Shown here piece by piece: positions 31,806-40,312 of a DNA stretch of 57,754 nucleotides. A program made the translations under genes and the position numbers. Each line of letters opens with the position of its first letter. The first letter of the stretch is position 1. Origin of the DNA: an uncultured Polaribacter sp. GTDB taxonomy: Bacteria > Bacteroidota > Bacteroidia > Flavobacteriales > Flavobacteriaceae. The notes beneath the pieces are model-generated. The model was not told the DNA's origin. It was given only the letters and a program-made list of their open reading frames with translations, and made no database searches. The stretch covers positions 1 through 57,754 of the forward strand of contig NZ_CANLXV010000015.1 in the NCBI RefSeq assembly GCF_947495205.1, given 5' to 3'.

Positions 31806-34010
31806 TTAGTTTTTCTGTTTATTTTTAAATTCGTCAAACTTATCGCCTTCTTTTTTAGGCCAAGTATTGTTAGACGTATCTACGTCTGCAGTTTCAAAAT
31901 CTGGGTCTACCACAATGCTTTTAATTTCTTTAGTAGCTGCAAAAACTCTTTTTACAGAATTGTCATCACGCATCCAAATTTGGGCAGGAAAAGTTTCTCT
32001 TTTGGTTGTACCATCTGCAAATGTTAATTCTACAATTAAAGGCATAACCAAACCTCCTGGTTTTTCAAATTCTACAGAATATAAGTAAGATGGTACTTCT
32101 TCTCCTTCTGCATATTTACGCATTGCATTTCCGTTTGCATCTTCTTTTTTATCTGTAATATAAACAAGGTCTCCTAAACTATCAAAATACTGTTTGTATT
32201 GTTCTTTTAGTTTTACCATTCTTTCACTTGGCTTGTCTGTTAGATACAAAGGTTTTACATCTTTAATACCAATGTCTGTAACATCTGTTGTGTAAAACCA
32301 TCCTCTAAAAAACCAATCTAAATCCATAGCAGAAGCATCTTGCATAGATCTAAAGAAATCTTCTGGAGTTGGGTGTTTAAACATCCATCTTTGTGCATAG
32401 GTTCTAAAAGCATGATCAAACAATTCTGGTCCCATTATTGTTTTTCTTAAGATGTATAAACCAGCAGCTGGTTTTGTATACGCATTTGGGCCAAATTGTT
32501 TTACATAATCTCCTTGAGACATAATAGGAGAAATGTTAGATTGGTCTCCACCCATATATCTTGTAATTCCTTTAGCTGGGTTAGAGGCAAACAATTCTGG
32601 ATCATATACATCAGATGCTAAGATTTCTACAAAAGAGTTTAAACCTTCGTCCATCCACGTCCATTGTCTTTCATCAGAATTAACAATCATTGGAAAAAAG
32701 TTATGACCAACTTCGTGAATAATTACACCTAACATCCCTTTTTTAGTCCTGTCAGAATAGGTTCCATCTGGATTTGGGCGTCCAAAATTGAAACAAATCA
32801 TTGGGTATTCCATTCCTTGTCTTTCTGAATGTACAGAAACAGCTTTTGGATAAGGATAATCAAACGTTAATTTAGAATATTCTTTCAAAGTAGTGGCTAC
32901 TGCTCTTGTAGAGTGCTCTTCCCATAAAGGATTACCTTCTTTTGGGTATAAAGAGGTTGCCATAATGGTTTTACCATTAACATTTACAGCCATAGCATCC
33001 CAAATGTATTTTCTAGAAGATGCAAAAGCAAAATCTCTTACTTGGTTTGCTTTAAAGTTCCATGTTTTTGTTGCAGTGGCTCTTCCTTTTTCATTTTTTT
33101 CTGCTTCTTCTTGAGAAACAATAATTACAGGTTTGTCAAAAGATTTTCTTGCTTGTTCAAAACGCTTGCGTTGTGTTTTAGATAATACCTCTTTTTCGTT
33201 TTGTAAAGCTCCAGTAGCTTCAACAATATGATCTGCTGGTACTGTTAAACTTACTTCATAATCTCCAAATTCTAATGCAAACTCAGAGCGTCCCCAAAAC
33301 TGCATGTTTTGCCATCCTTCTACATTATTATATACAGCCAATCTTGGAAAAAACTGTGCGATAGTATAATTGTTGTTTCCGTCAGGAAATGTTTCTAATC
33401 CAGAACGTCCACCATCTTTATTAATGTCGTTTATTTTATAGTTCCACTGAATTCTAAATTCAAATGTTTTGCCAGGAGCCAATGCTTCAGATAAATTGAT
33501 ACGCATCATAGTTCTGTTTATAGTATGCGATAAAGGTTTTCCATTACTTTCTACCTTTGTAATATTATAACCAAACCCTTTTTTCTGGTTCATGTAAGAA
33601 CTTTTAAAGTTATCTGGTGTAATAAATGCAGAAGCACTATTAGATTTTGCTAAAGGTGTTTGTGAATCATCTGCCCTCATGTTTTGATCTAATTGCACCC
33701 ATAAATATTCTAAATGATCTTTAGAGTTGTTATGGTAAGTAATTTCTTCATCTCCATAAATTTTGTTATTTGTTTCGTCTAAACGAATATCCATAACATA
33801 GTCTACTTTCTGCTGTGTGTATTGATGTCCTGGGGCACCAGCTGCATTGTGTTGATCATTTGGTGTTGCCAAAAGATCTTTCATTTGTCTAAATTTGTTT
33901 TCGTCTGTATGACCTTGTTGAGTTCCTTTTTTGTCAATTTTTGTTTGCTGTGCAATGGCAGCAATAGAAATGAAAAAAAGAGAACATACTAATAAAGTAA
34001 GTTTTTTCAT
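31806..34010 (-). CDS. M1-family metallopeptidase, copy 1
   Basis: This 734-residue protein has a signal peptide (MKKLTLLVCSLFFISIAAIA). An aminopeptidase-N-like beta domain precedes the zinc site H432-E-V-G-H436 with E455 (WMDEGLNSF), the correct 18-residue spacing. The exopeptidase motif GAMEN is replaced by QGMEYP, so the N-terminal amine-recognition may differ. It is probably periplasmic or outer-membrane-associated and digests peptides. A paralogue lies directly upstream at 34160-36292. Confidence 0.92.
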   Translation of the reverse strand: MKKLTLLVCSLFFISIAAIAQQTKIDKKGTQQGHTDENKFRQMKDLLATPNDQHNAAGAPGHQYTQQKVDYVMDIRLDETNNKIYGDEEITYHNNSKDHLEYLWVQLDQNMRADDSQTPLAKSNSASAFITPDNFKSSYMNQKKGFGYNITKVESNGKPLSHTINRTMMRINLSEALAPGKTFEFRIQWNYKINDINKDGGRSGLETFPDGNNNYTIAQFFPRLAVYNNVEGWQNMQFWGRSEFALEFGDYEVSLTVPADHIVEATGALQNEKEVLSKTQRKRFEQARKSFDKPVIIVSQEEAEKNEKGRATATKTWNFKANQVRDFAFASSRKYIWDAMAVNVNGKTIMATSLYPKEGNPLWEEHSTRAVATTLKEYSKLTFDYPYPKAVSVHSERQGMEYPMICFNFGRPNPDGTYSDRTKKGMLGVIIHEVGHNFFPMIVNSDERQWTWMDEGLNSFVEILASDVYDPELFASNPAKGITRYMGGDQSNISPIMSQGDYVKQFGPNAYTKPAAGLYILRKTIMGPELFDHAFRTYAQRWMFKHPTPEDFFRSMQDASAMDLDWFFRGWFYTTDVTDIGIKDVKPLYLTDKPSERMVKLKEQYKQYFDSLGDLVYITDKKEDANGNAMRKYAEGEEVPSYLYSVEFEKPGGLVMPLIVELTFADGTTKRETFPAQIWMRDDNSVKRVFAATKEIKSIVVDPDFETADVDTSNNTWPKKEGDKFDEFKNKQKN

Positions 34011-34102
34011 ATTGTTAGAATACTGTTTTTTTTTAAGTGCTGCAAATTAAGAATAACTGCACAATAAAGTTAAAATTCGTTAAACTTTTAACATATCTTT
34101 AT

Positions 34103-34139
34103 TAAAAAAAACAATGTAGAAAAAATTCTACATTGTTTT
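34103..34139 (-). terminator. Terminator of M1 peptidase copy 2
   Basis: AAAACAATGTAGAA and TTCTACATTGTTTT form a 14-bp stem, with a T run after it on the minus strand, 21 nt after the stop at 34160. Confidence 0.85.
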
Positions 34140-34159
34140 AAATACTATTTCTAAAAGTA

Positions 34160-36292
34160 CTAATTTTTAACTTTTGCTTTAAATCTACTAAACTGATCTC
34201 CTGTTTGCCTTGGGTAGCTATTGTTAGCAGTATCTACATCTGCAGTTTCTAAATCTGGATCAATCATAATTTTACGAATCTGTTTGTTAGAATGTACCGT
34301 TTTGGTAACTTCATTATCTGTATATCTCCAGATTTCTGCAGGATATATTTTTTTCTCTTTTGTACCATCTTCATACGTAAATTCTACAATAATTGGCATT
34401 ACCAAACCACCAGGTTTGTTGTAAGTGATTTCGTAAAAGTATTTAGGTTGTGCTTTTTTTGGTTTTGCAATGCTTAAGCCTTCACTTTTATCTTCTATAA
34501 AATTTATAGTTTCTTTATTTTTTTCAACGGCATAAAACTTTTTTACGCTTTTTACGCCAATATCTGTTACATCTGTGGTATAAAACCAACCTCTAAAAAA
34601 CCAGTCTAAATCTACGCCAGATGCATCTTCCATAGTTCTAAAAAAGTCTGCTGGTGTTGGGTGCTTAAACATCCATCTTTGTGAATAGGTTTTAAAAGCA
34701 TGGTCAAATAACTCTTTACCCATAATGGTTTCTCTTAAAATCCATAAAGCAGTTGCAGGTTTACCATATGCGTTGTTACCAAAACTATATACATGATCTC
34801 CTTTAGACATAATTGGTGCAATTCTAGATTGGTCTCCTGCCATATAACGAACAATATTTTTAGGATAACCTCTTACAATAGGAAAATTTGGATCATAATC
34901 TAATTCTGCCAACATTTCCATAAAAGAGTTTAATCCTTCATCCATCCAAGTCCATTGTCTTTCATCAGAATTAACAATCATCGGGAAAAAATTATGCCCA
35001 ACTTCATGTATAGTTACTTTTATCATTCTGTATTTTACTCTGTCTGAATAACCACCGTCTGGTAAATCTGGTCTACCAGGATTAAAACAAATTTGCGGAT
35101 ATTCCATACCCATTTGTCCATCTACAGAAATGGCTTTGTGGTAAGGATAATCAAAAGTATATTTAGAATATGTTTTTAAAGTTTGTGCGGCTGCTCTTGT
35201 AGAATGGTCTCCATATAAAGGGTTTGCTTCTTTAGAATATAAAGATTCTGCCATAACCGTTTTTCCATTAATATCTACAGCCATAGCATCAAAAATAAAT
35301 TTTCTAGAAGATGCAAATGCGTAATCTCTTACATTTTTAGCAACAAATTTCCATGTTTTTGTTTTTTTGGATTTTGTTTTTTCAATTTTTTCTGCTTCTT
35401 TTTGAGTTCTAATAATTACAGGATTTTTAAAAGACTTTCTTGCTTTTTCTCTTCTTTTTAATTCTTGTTTTGTAAAAACTTCTTTTGGATTTTGTAAAAC
35501 ACCTGTTGCACCTAACATGTGATCTGCTGGTGTGGTAATGTTTACTTTAAAATCTCCAAATTCTAGAGCGAATTCACTTCTGCCCCAAAATTGGTCGTTT
35601 TGCCAACCTTCTACATTGTCATACACACACATTCTTGGATAAAATTGTGCAATAACATAATTATTGTTACCGTTTTCTGTAAAATGCTCATAACCAGACC
35701 TACCACCTTGGGTTCTGTGATTGTTGATGTTGTACCACCACTTTATTTTAAATTGAAATTTTTCTCCAGATGCCAAAGGTTTTGCTAAATTAATACGCAT
35801 CATGGTTTGGTTTATGGTGTGCGATAAATTGCTGCCATCTAAATTGGTTACACCTTCTATTTTAAAGCCACCATCAAAAGCATCTGCTATATATGCAGCA
35901 TTAAACCTGTCTTTAGATGTTTTATTAGGTATTCTGTTGGGTTGAATGTCTGGAGTTTTAGAGTCTGCAGCACGCATATTTTGGTCTAATTGAACCCATA
36001 AATATGGTAAAGTATCGTCTGAATTGTTGTGATAAGTAATGGTTTCATTTCCATAAATTCTGGTGTTTTCATCATCTAAAACAATGTCCATTGTATAATC
36101 TACCTTTTGTTGTGTGTATTTTATACCTGGCGCTCCAGAAGCTGTTCTTTGTAAATTTGGCGTTGGTAAAACATCTTTCATTTGGCGAAATTTGTTTGTA
36201 TTTACATGACCTTGTTTTGTTTTTGATTCTTGCGCCATAAATGCACTAGAAATAAAAAATACGGTTAGGATTAGTAGCCCTAGTTTTTTCAT
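34160..36292 (-). CDS. M1-family metallopeptidase, copy 2
   Basis: This 710-residue protein has a signal peptide (MKKLGLLILTVFFISSAFMA) and zinc site H429-E-V-G-H433 with E452. GMEYP again stands in place of GAMEN. It is similar to copy 1 over the full length (shared HVNTNKFRQMKD/HTDENKFRQMKD opening, DADVDT tail region), so this is a tandem duplication. Each copy ends in a terminator-like hairpin. Substrates are unknown. Confidence 0.92.
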   Translation of the reverse strand: MKKLGLLILTVFFISSAFMAQESKTKQGHVNTNKFRQMKDVLPTPNLQRTASGAPGIKYTQQKVDYTMDIVLDDENTRIYGNETITYHNNSDDTLPYLWVQLDQNMRAADSKTPDIQPNRIPNKTSKDRFNAAYIADAFDGGFKIEGVTNLDGSNLSHTINQTMMRINLAKPLASGEKFQFKIKWWYNINNHRTQGGRSGYEHFTENGNNNYVIAQFYPRMCVYDNVEGWQNDQFWGRSEFALEFGDFKVNITTPADHMLGATGVLQNPKEVFTKQELKRREKARKSFKNPVIIRTQKEAEKIEKTKSKKTKTWKFVAKNVRDYAFASSRKFIFDAMAVDINGKTVMAESLYSKEANPLYGDHSTRAAAQTLKTYSKYTFDYPYHKAISVDGQMGMEYPQICFNPGRPDLPDGGYSDRVKYRMIKVTIHEVGHNFFPMIVNSDERQWTWMDEGLNSFMEMLAELDYDPNFPIVRGYPKNIVRYMAGDQSRIAPIMSKGDHVYSFGNNAYGKPATALWILRETIMGKELFDHAFKTYSQRWMFKHPTPADFFRTMEDASGVDLDWFFRGWFYTTDVTDIGVKSVKKFYAVEKNKETINFIEDKSEGLSIAKPKKAQPKYFYEITYNKPGGLVMPIIVEFTYEDGTKEKKIYPAEIWRYTDNEVTKTVHSNKQIRKIMIDPDLETADVDTANNSYPRQTGDQFSRFKAKVKN

Positions 36293-36317
36293 AATTGTAA
36301 ATTTGAATTAATTAATA

Positions 36318-36821
36318 TTAGTCTGAATAGATTAGCTTTTCTTCTTGATTACTTTTAGTAAGGAGTACACTTTTATTTTTATTGCCAACTTTAGATTTTA
36401 TTAAATTCTGTTGTTCAGGAAAGTTTTTAAGCAATAATTTACTGTTTACACTAATAGATTGTACGTTTGGTATTTCTTCTATTTCTAAGTAAAAATAAAC
36501 CAAATCTCCTTCAAATTCTTTACCAATGTATGTAAAGGTTTTTGCCACATTATTTATTTTAAAAGAAAGTTTATCTGATAAATATTTTTCAAAATACACA
36601 TTGTTATTTGGTAATTCTTTTTTTGTGGCTAACTGTAAATTTAAGTTATATTCCTTATTTACAGCCAGTTCTATATCATCCATAAAAACACTGGTAATGA
36701 TCTGCACAGCTTGTGCTTTTTCTTTAAATTTAATTTGAGTTAGACTCAAATAATACTTATGTGTAGTAAAAGAGAGTAGTGGTAGTATTAGAACCAGTAT
36801 TAAAAGGTTTTTTAATTTCAT
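36318..36821 (-). CDS. DUF6702 family periplasmic protein
   Basis: This 167-residue protein has a signal peptide (MKLKNLLILVLILPLLSF), then HKYYLSLTQIKFKEKAQAVQ and VFMDDIELAV, the DUF6702 pattern of Bacteroidota. Function unknown. It lies 25 nt upstream of M1 peptidase copy 2 and is likely co-transcribed with it. Confidence 0.8.
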   Translation of the reverse strand: MKLKNLLILVLILPLLSFTTHKYYLSLTQIKFKEKAQAVQIITSVFMDDIELAVNKEYNLNLQLATKKELPNNNVYFEKYLSDKLSFKINNVAKTFTYIGKEFEGDLVYFYLEIEEIPNVQSISVNSKLLLKNFPEQQNLIKSKVGNKNKSVLLTKSNQEEKLIYSD

Positions 36822-36850
36822 GTGTTGATAAAAACAATTAGTGCGCCAAG

Positions 36851-37657
36851 TTACTTTTCTTCATTTATTATTTCTAAGTAAGTTTTACCTTCTTGTTGAA
36901 ATATTTTTATAATATCTAAGATTCTTCCTTTTGCATACAAGTCTTCTATACCTAAGGGATTACAATATTCTAGAAAGTGAAAGTAATTATCAATTGGAAT
37001 TTTTAATCTTTCAAAGAAGAATTTATCACCTAAACGTGACATTATTTTATAAGGAAATTCCTTTTTTTGCGCTAATTCTTTACGCAATGCCCATAATTTT
37101 TCAGAATATTTAAATGGGATTGCAGCAGCAGCTCCTGCGCCAGCAAATTGTGCTGTTGGGTCTACATTGTTTAAAGGTGGTTTTGCCAAATCCATTTCAT
37201 CTATAGGTCCTACAACATTTCTATCAATCTTAGAAAAATCCATTCTTATTCTAAGCAAAGAGTCTCTTTTATTTACAGGAACAGCTTTGGTGTCTATGCC
37301 TAATCTTCCAGACAAATCGTGTCTTTTTAATTCAAAAGTATCTAACACAACAGTTCTGTATTTTAATTTTACAGAAATATTTTTAGCAGTAATATTGCTT
37401 TTTTTAATAAGTACAAATTTTGTAAAGTGTTGCACAGAAGAAATTCTTAAAGAATCTCCTGCTTTCACAAAAATTCTAAATGCACCATTATCAGAAGAAA
37501 ATGTACCTTGATTGGTTTTTAAATTAATAATATTGGCGTTTTTAACTGTGCTTAAAGAATCTAACACTTTACCATTTATAAGTCCTCTTCTTTCTTGAGA
37601 AAAAGAAGATAAACATACAAAAAGAAGCACTAAAAGTGTGAGTAATTTTTTATTCAT
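36851..37657 (-). CDS. CarboxypepD_reg-like domain protein, paralogue 1
   Basis: This 268-residue protein has a signal peptide (MNKKLLTLLVLLFVCLSSFS) and then a CarboxypepD_reg-like beta sandwich (about 25-105; GKVLDSLSTVKNANI, NQGTFSSDNGAFRI, AGDSLRISSV). The rest is helical with KRHDLSGRLGIDTKAVP near 115. No TonB-dependent receptor follows the domain as it often does. It is one of three tandem paralogues. Function unknown; probably periplasmic. Confidence 0.8.
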   Translation of the reverse strand: MNKKLLTLLVLLFVCLSSFSQERRGLINGKVLDSLSTVKNANIINLKTNQGTFSSDNGAFRIFVKAGDSLRISSVQHFTKFVLIKKSNITAKNISVKLKYRTVVLDTFELKRHDLSGRLGIDTKAVPVNKRDSLLRIRMDFSKIDRNVVGPIDEMDLAKPPLNNVDPTAQFAGAGAAAAIPFKYSEKLWALRKELAQKKEFPYKIMSRLGDKFFFERLKIPIDNYFHFLEYCNPLGIEDLYAKGRILDIIKIFQQEGKTYLEIINEEK

Positions 37658-37739
37658 ACATTACTTTATAGGGTGAACAAAGTACGTAAAAAGAAGATTT
37701 TTATATGATAAATAAGTTTAAAATTCTGTTAAAGGATTT

Positions 37740-38546
37740 TTACTTGTTTGTTGTGGCTTTTATATAAGATTTGCTTTCCTTTATTAAAATTTGGATGAGT
37801 TTAAATTTTTTATGTTGTTTGTAGAGCTTAAAAATATTTTTTACTTCACAATAATTAATAAAGTGGTTATATTTTTCTTTGGGAATTTTTAATTCTTTAA
37901 AGAAAAAATGTGCTCCAAATTCACTTAATAAAACATCAGGAAAATTTTCTTTTTCTGCCAATTTTTTTGCTTTTTCTTTTTTACTTACTGCATTCTTTTT
38001 TCCTAATCTTCTTGTAAATCCTGCACCTTCAAATTTATTGTTTGGTAACCTTACTTTGTTGGCTTTTGCAAGGTGCACTTCATCTGAGCCAATACCCATT
38101 TTAGAAATTAAATAGGGATCCATGCCTTTTAATTGGTTTTCTAAAGTTGCTGTAGCTTTTTCTTTATATGTTTGTTTAACGTTTGTAATATCTAAAGATA
38201 AAAAACCACTTAAATTGTGTTTTTTTAATACGATTTCATCTAGAATAACAATGTTATTTTCTAGTTTAATAATATTTTCTGTTTCTCTTAAATGATAGGG
38301 TTTTACAATTATTATTTTAGTTTTAAAGCCAACAGCTGTAATTTGTAAACTATCCTTGTTTTTTGCAATAATTTTAAAAAATCCGGCTTTGTTAGAAAAT
38401 GTTCCTTTTTTATTTTGAAGATTTACAACATGCACGTTTTTAAGTGCTTTAGAAACATCAAAAATTTTTCCTTGAAAGTTATTTTTACGCTGAGCATAAA
38501 AACAAGTGCTTGTAATTATTAAAAAGAAAAGTAATTTTTGTTGCAT
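37740..38546 (-). CDS. CarboxypepD_reg-like domain protein, paralogue 2
   Basis: This 268-residue protein has the same layout: a signal peptide (MQQKLLFFLIITSTCFYA), a beta sandwich with KKGTFSNKAGFFKI and KDSLQITAVGF, a KKHNLSGFLSLDI motif and a helical C-terminus. It starts 11 nt after paralogue 3 (38558-39346). Confidence 0.8.
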   Translation of the reverse strand: MQQKLLFFLIITSTCFYAQRKNNFQGKIFDVSKALKNVHVVNLQNKKGTFSNKAGFFKIIAKNKDSLQITAVGFKTKIIIVKPYHLRETENIIKLENNIVILDEIVLKKHNLSGFLSLDITNVKQTYKEKATATLENQLKGMDPYLISKMGIGSDEVHLAKANKVRLPNNKFEGAGFTRRLGKKNAVSKKEKAKKLAEKENFPDVLLSEFGAHFFFKELKIPKEKYNHFINYCEVKNIFKLYKQHKKFKLIQILIKESKSYIKATTNK

Positions 38547-38557
38547 AATTTTTCTTT

Positions 38558-39346
38558 TTATTTGTAATTATTTGATAGAAAGTCTTTAGATTTTTTTTGT
38601 AAAAATGTAATCAACTTAAATTCATCAATTAATAATAAGCTGTTGTAAAGACTGTCTTTTACGCAATAGTTTAGAAATCTGTAGGTGTCTTCTTCTTTAA
38701 TTTTAAAGTTTGTTAAAAGTAGCTTGCCGTACTTTTGAAATAATTTATCTGTATCTTGAAGCTCTTCAATTAATTTTTTTCGTTTTTTTAATTTTTTTAA
38801 CCTACCAGATAAAACGTTTAAAAAATAGTCAAAAGGAATACCGCCAGAGCTGGTAGTTGCTGTGTAAATTTCTCTATCCTGTTTTTCCATTTTTTTCATT
38901 CCTGCTCCTGGTAAACCCAAACTTACAGCATCTACATCTTCTTTTGTTTTTGGAGGAACCGCTTTTAGGTCTATATCTAAATTGCCTAAAAGATTATGTT
39001 TTTTTACAATAACTTCATCTAAATTGTACTTTTTTGTAGCCAAAACAATTACATTTAGTTTTTCTCTAAAATGATGGGATTTTATTTTTATAATTTTTGT
39101 TTTGTAACCTATGGCAGAAATCTGTAGACTATCATTTTCTTTTGCGGCTATTTCAAAAAAACCATTTTTATTAGAAAAAGTTCCTTTGTTGTTTTTTATA
39201 TGAATAACGTGTACATTTATTACAACATCTACAGCGTCTACAATTTTACCGTAAAATAGTTGTTGTTTTTCTTGTGCAATACAAAAAGAAGATACTGCCA
39301 AAAATAGGAGGAATAATTTTGGTTTCATTGGTTTGGTTTGCTGCAA
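38558..39346 (-). CDS. CarboxypepD_reg-like domain protein, paralogue 3
   Basis: This 262-residue protein has a signal peptide (the ATG at 39346 or MKPKLFLLF six codons in), a beta sandwich with NKGTFSNKNGFFEI and NDSLQISAIGY, and VKKHNLLGNLDIDLKAVPPK. The basic C-terminal region contains a KKLKKRKK stretch. It is the first gene of the three-paralogue run. The shared KTKI and LDEV/LDEI words show recent duplication. Confidence 0.8.
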   Translation of the reverse strand: MQQTKPMKPKLFLLFLAVSSFCIAQEKQQLFYGKIVDAVDVVINVHVIHIKNNKGTFSNKNGFFEIAAKENDSLQISAIGYKTKIIKIKSHHFREKLNVIVLATKKYNLDEVIVKKHNLLGNLDIDLKAVPPKTKEDVDAVSLGLPGAGMKKMEKQDREIYTATTSSGGIPFDYFLNVLSGRLKKLKKRKKLIEELQDTDKLFQKYGKLLLTNFKIKEEDTYRFLNYCVKDSLYNSLLLIDEFKLITFLQKKSKDFLSNNYK

Positions 39347-39452
39347 AGAAAACAGTAAAGCTTCTTAAAACTCTATTAACAGAGTTGTAAAAAGCTGTTA
39401 AATAACATTTTATTCACTTTTTAAAAAAATAAATTTCTAAAAAAAAATAAAT

Positions 39453-39460
39453 TATTTTTG
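39453..39460 (+). promoter_or_regulatory. -10 box of pepE, suggesting a leaderless mRNA
   Basis: TATTTTTG ends 4 nt before the ATG at 39465, so the transcript may have no leader. Confidence 0.45.
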
Positions 39461-39464
39461 ATCT

Positions 39465-40166
39465 ATGAAAAACATGATAATTGCAAGTACATCAACAGTT
39501 TTTGGAAGTGGATATTTAGAATACTTATTACCCACGTTAAAAGCACATTTTAAAAATGTAAAAACATTACTTTTTATTCCTTATGCAAGACCTAGTGGTA
39601 TTTTATATGATGCGTATACAACAATTGCAAAAAAGGCTTTTGCGTTTATAGATATTAATGTTGAAGGCATACATGAATTTAAAAACCCTAAAAATGCAAT
39701 TGAAAACGCAGAAGCTATTTTTACAGGTGGTGGAAATACGTTTGAGTTGGTAAATCAATTATACAAAAATGATATTTTTTCAATTTTCAAACAAGTTTTA
39801 GAAAACGGAACGCCTTATTTAGGCACAAGTGCAGGTAGTAATATTTGTGGTATTTCTATGATGAATACCAATGACATGCCAATTGTGTATCCACCAAGTT
39901 TTTTAACTTTAGGTTGCATTCCGTTTAATATAAATGCACATTATTTAGATCCAGAAAAAGGTTCTAAACACATGGGAGAAACCCGAGAAACTAGAATAAA
40001 AGAGTTTCATGTATTTAATGAAACTCCGGTTTTAGGTCTTAGAGAAGGCAGTTGGTTGCAAGTTTCTGGAGATTGTATAATTTTAAAAGGTAATTATTCT
40101 GCAAGATTGTTTCAACAAAACCAAGAACCTTTAGAGTTAGAAAGTGGAGTAGAGGTTTTCGTTTAA
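39465..40166 (+). CDS. pepE: Dipeptidase E (aspartyl dipeptidase, S51 family)
   Basis: This 233-residue cytoplasmic serine peptidase splits Asp-X dipeptides. The nucleophile elbow is LGTSAGSN (Ser near 125), with FTGGGNTFELVNQL upstream and NINAHYLDPE downstream (His of the triad). The length matches PepE (about 230). Monocistronic. Confidence 0.93.
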   Translation: MKNMIIASTSTVFGSGYLEYLLPTLKAHFKNVKTLLFIPYARPSGILYDAYTTIAKKAFAFIDINVEGIHEFKNPKNAIENAEAIFTGGGNTFELVNQLYKNDIFSIFKQVLENGTPYLGTSAGSNICGISMMNTNDMPIVYPPSFLTLGCIPFNINAHYLDPEKGSKHMGETRETRIKEFHVFNETPVLGLREGSWLQVSGDCIILKGNYSARLFQQNQEPLELESGVEVFV

Positions 40167-40235
40167 TTTTAAAGTTGAAAAAAACTAAAAAACTTAGCGT
40201 ACTTTCTCTTTTAGTAGGCAAAGTTTTTTAGTTTT

Positions 40236-40312
40236 GAATACTGAATACTGAATACTGAATACTGAATACTGAATACTGAATACTGAATACTGAATACTGA
40301 ATACTGAATACT
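40236..40312. repeat. Heptamer microsatellite, 11 perfect GAATACT units
   Basis: 77 bp consist of exactly eleven GAATACT units without a mismatch, between convergent pepE and ribBA. The last two bases lie within the TAG stop of ribBA (40311-40313). It is probably length-variable between strains; the coding sequence itself ends before the array. Confidence 0.95.

Noticed and set aside
40236..40312. GAATACT array as a CRISPR array
   Set aside because: Units are 7 bp with no spacers and no cas genes nearby.
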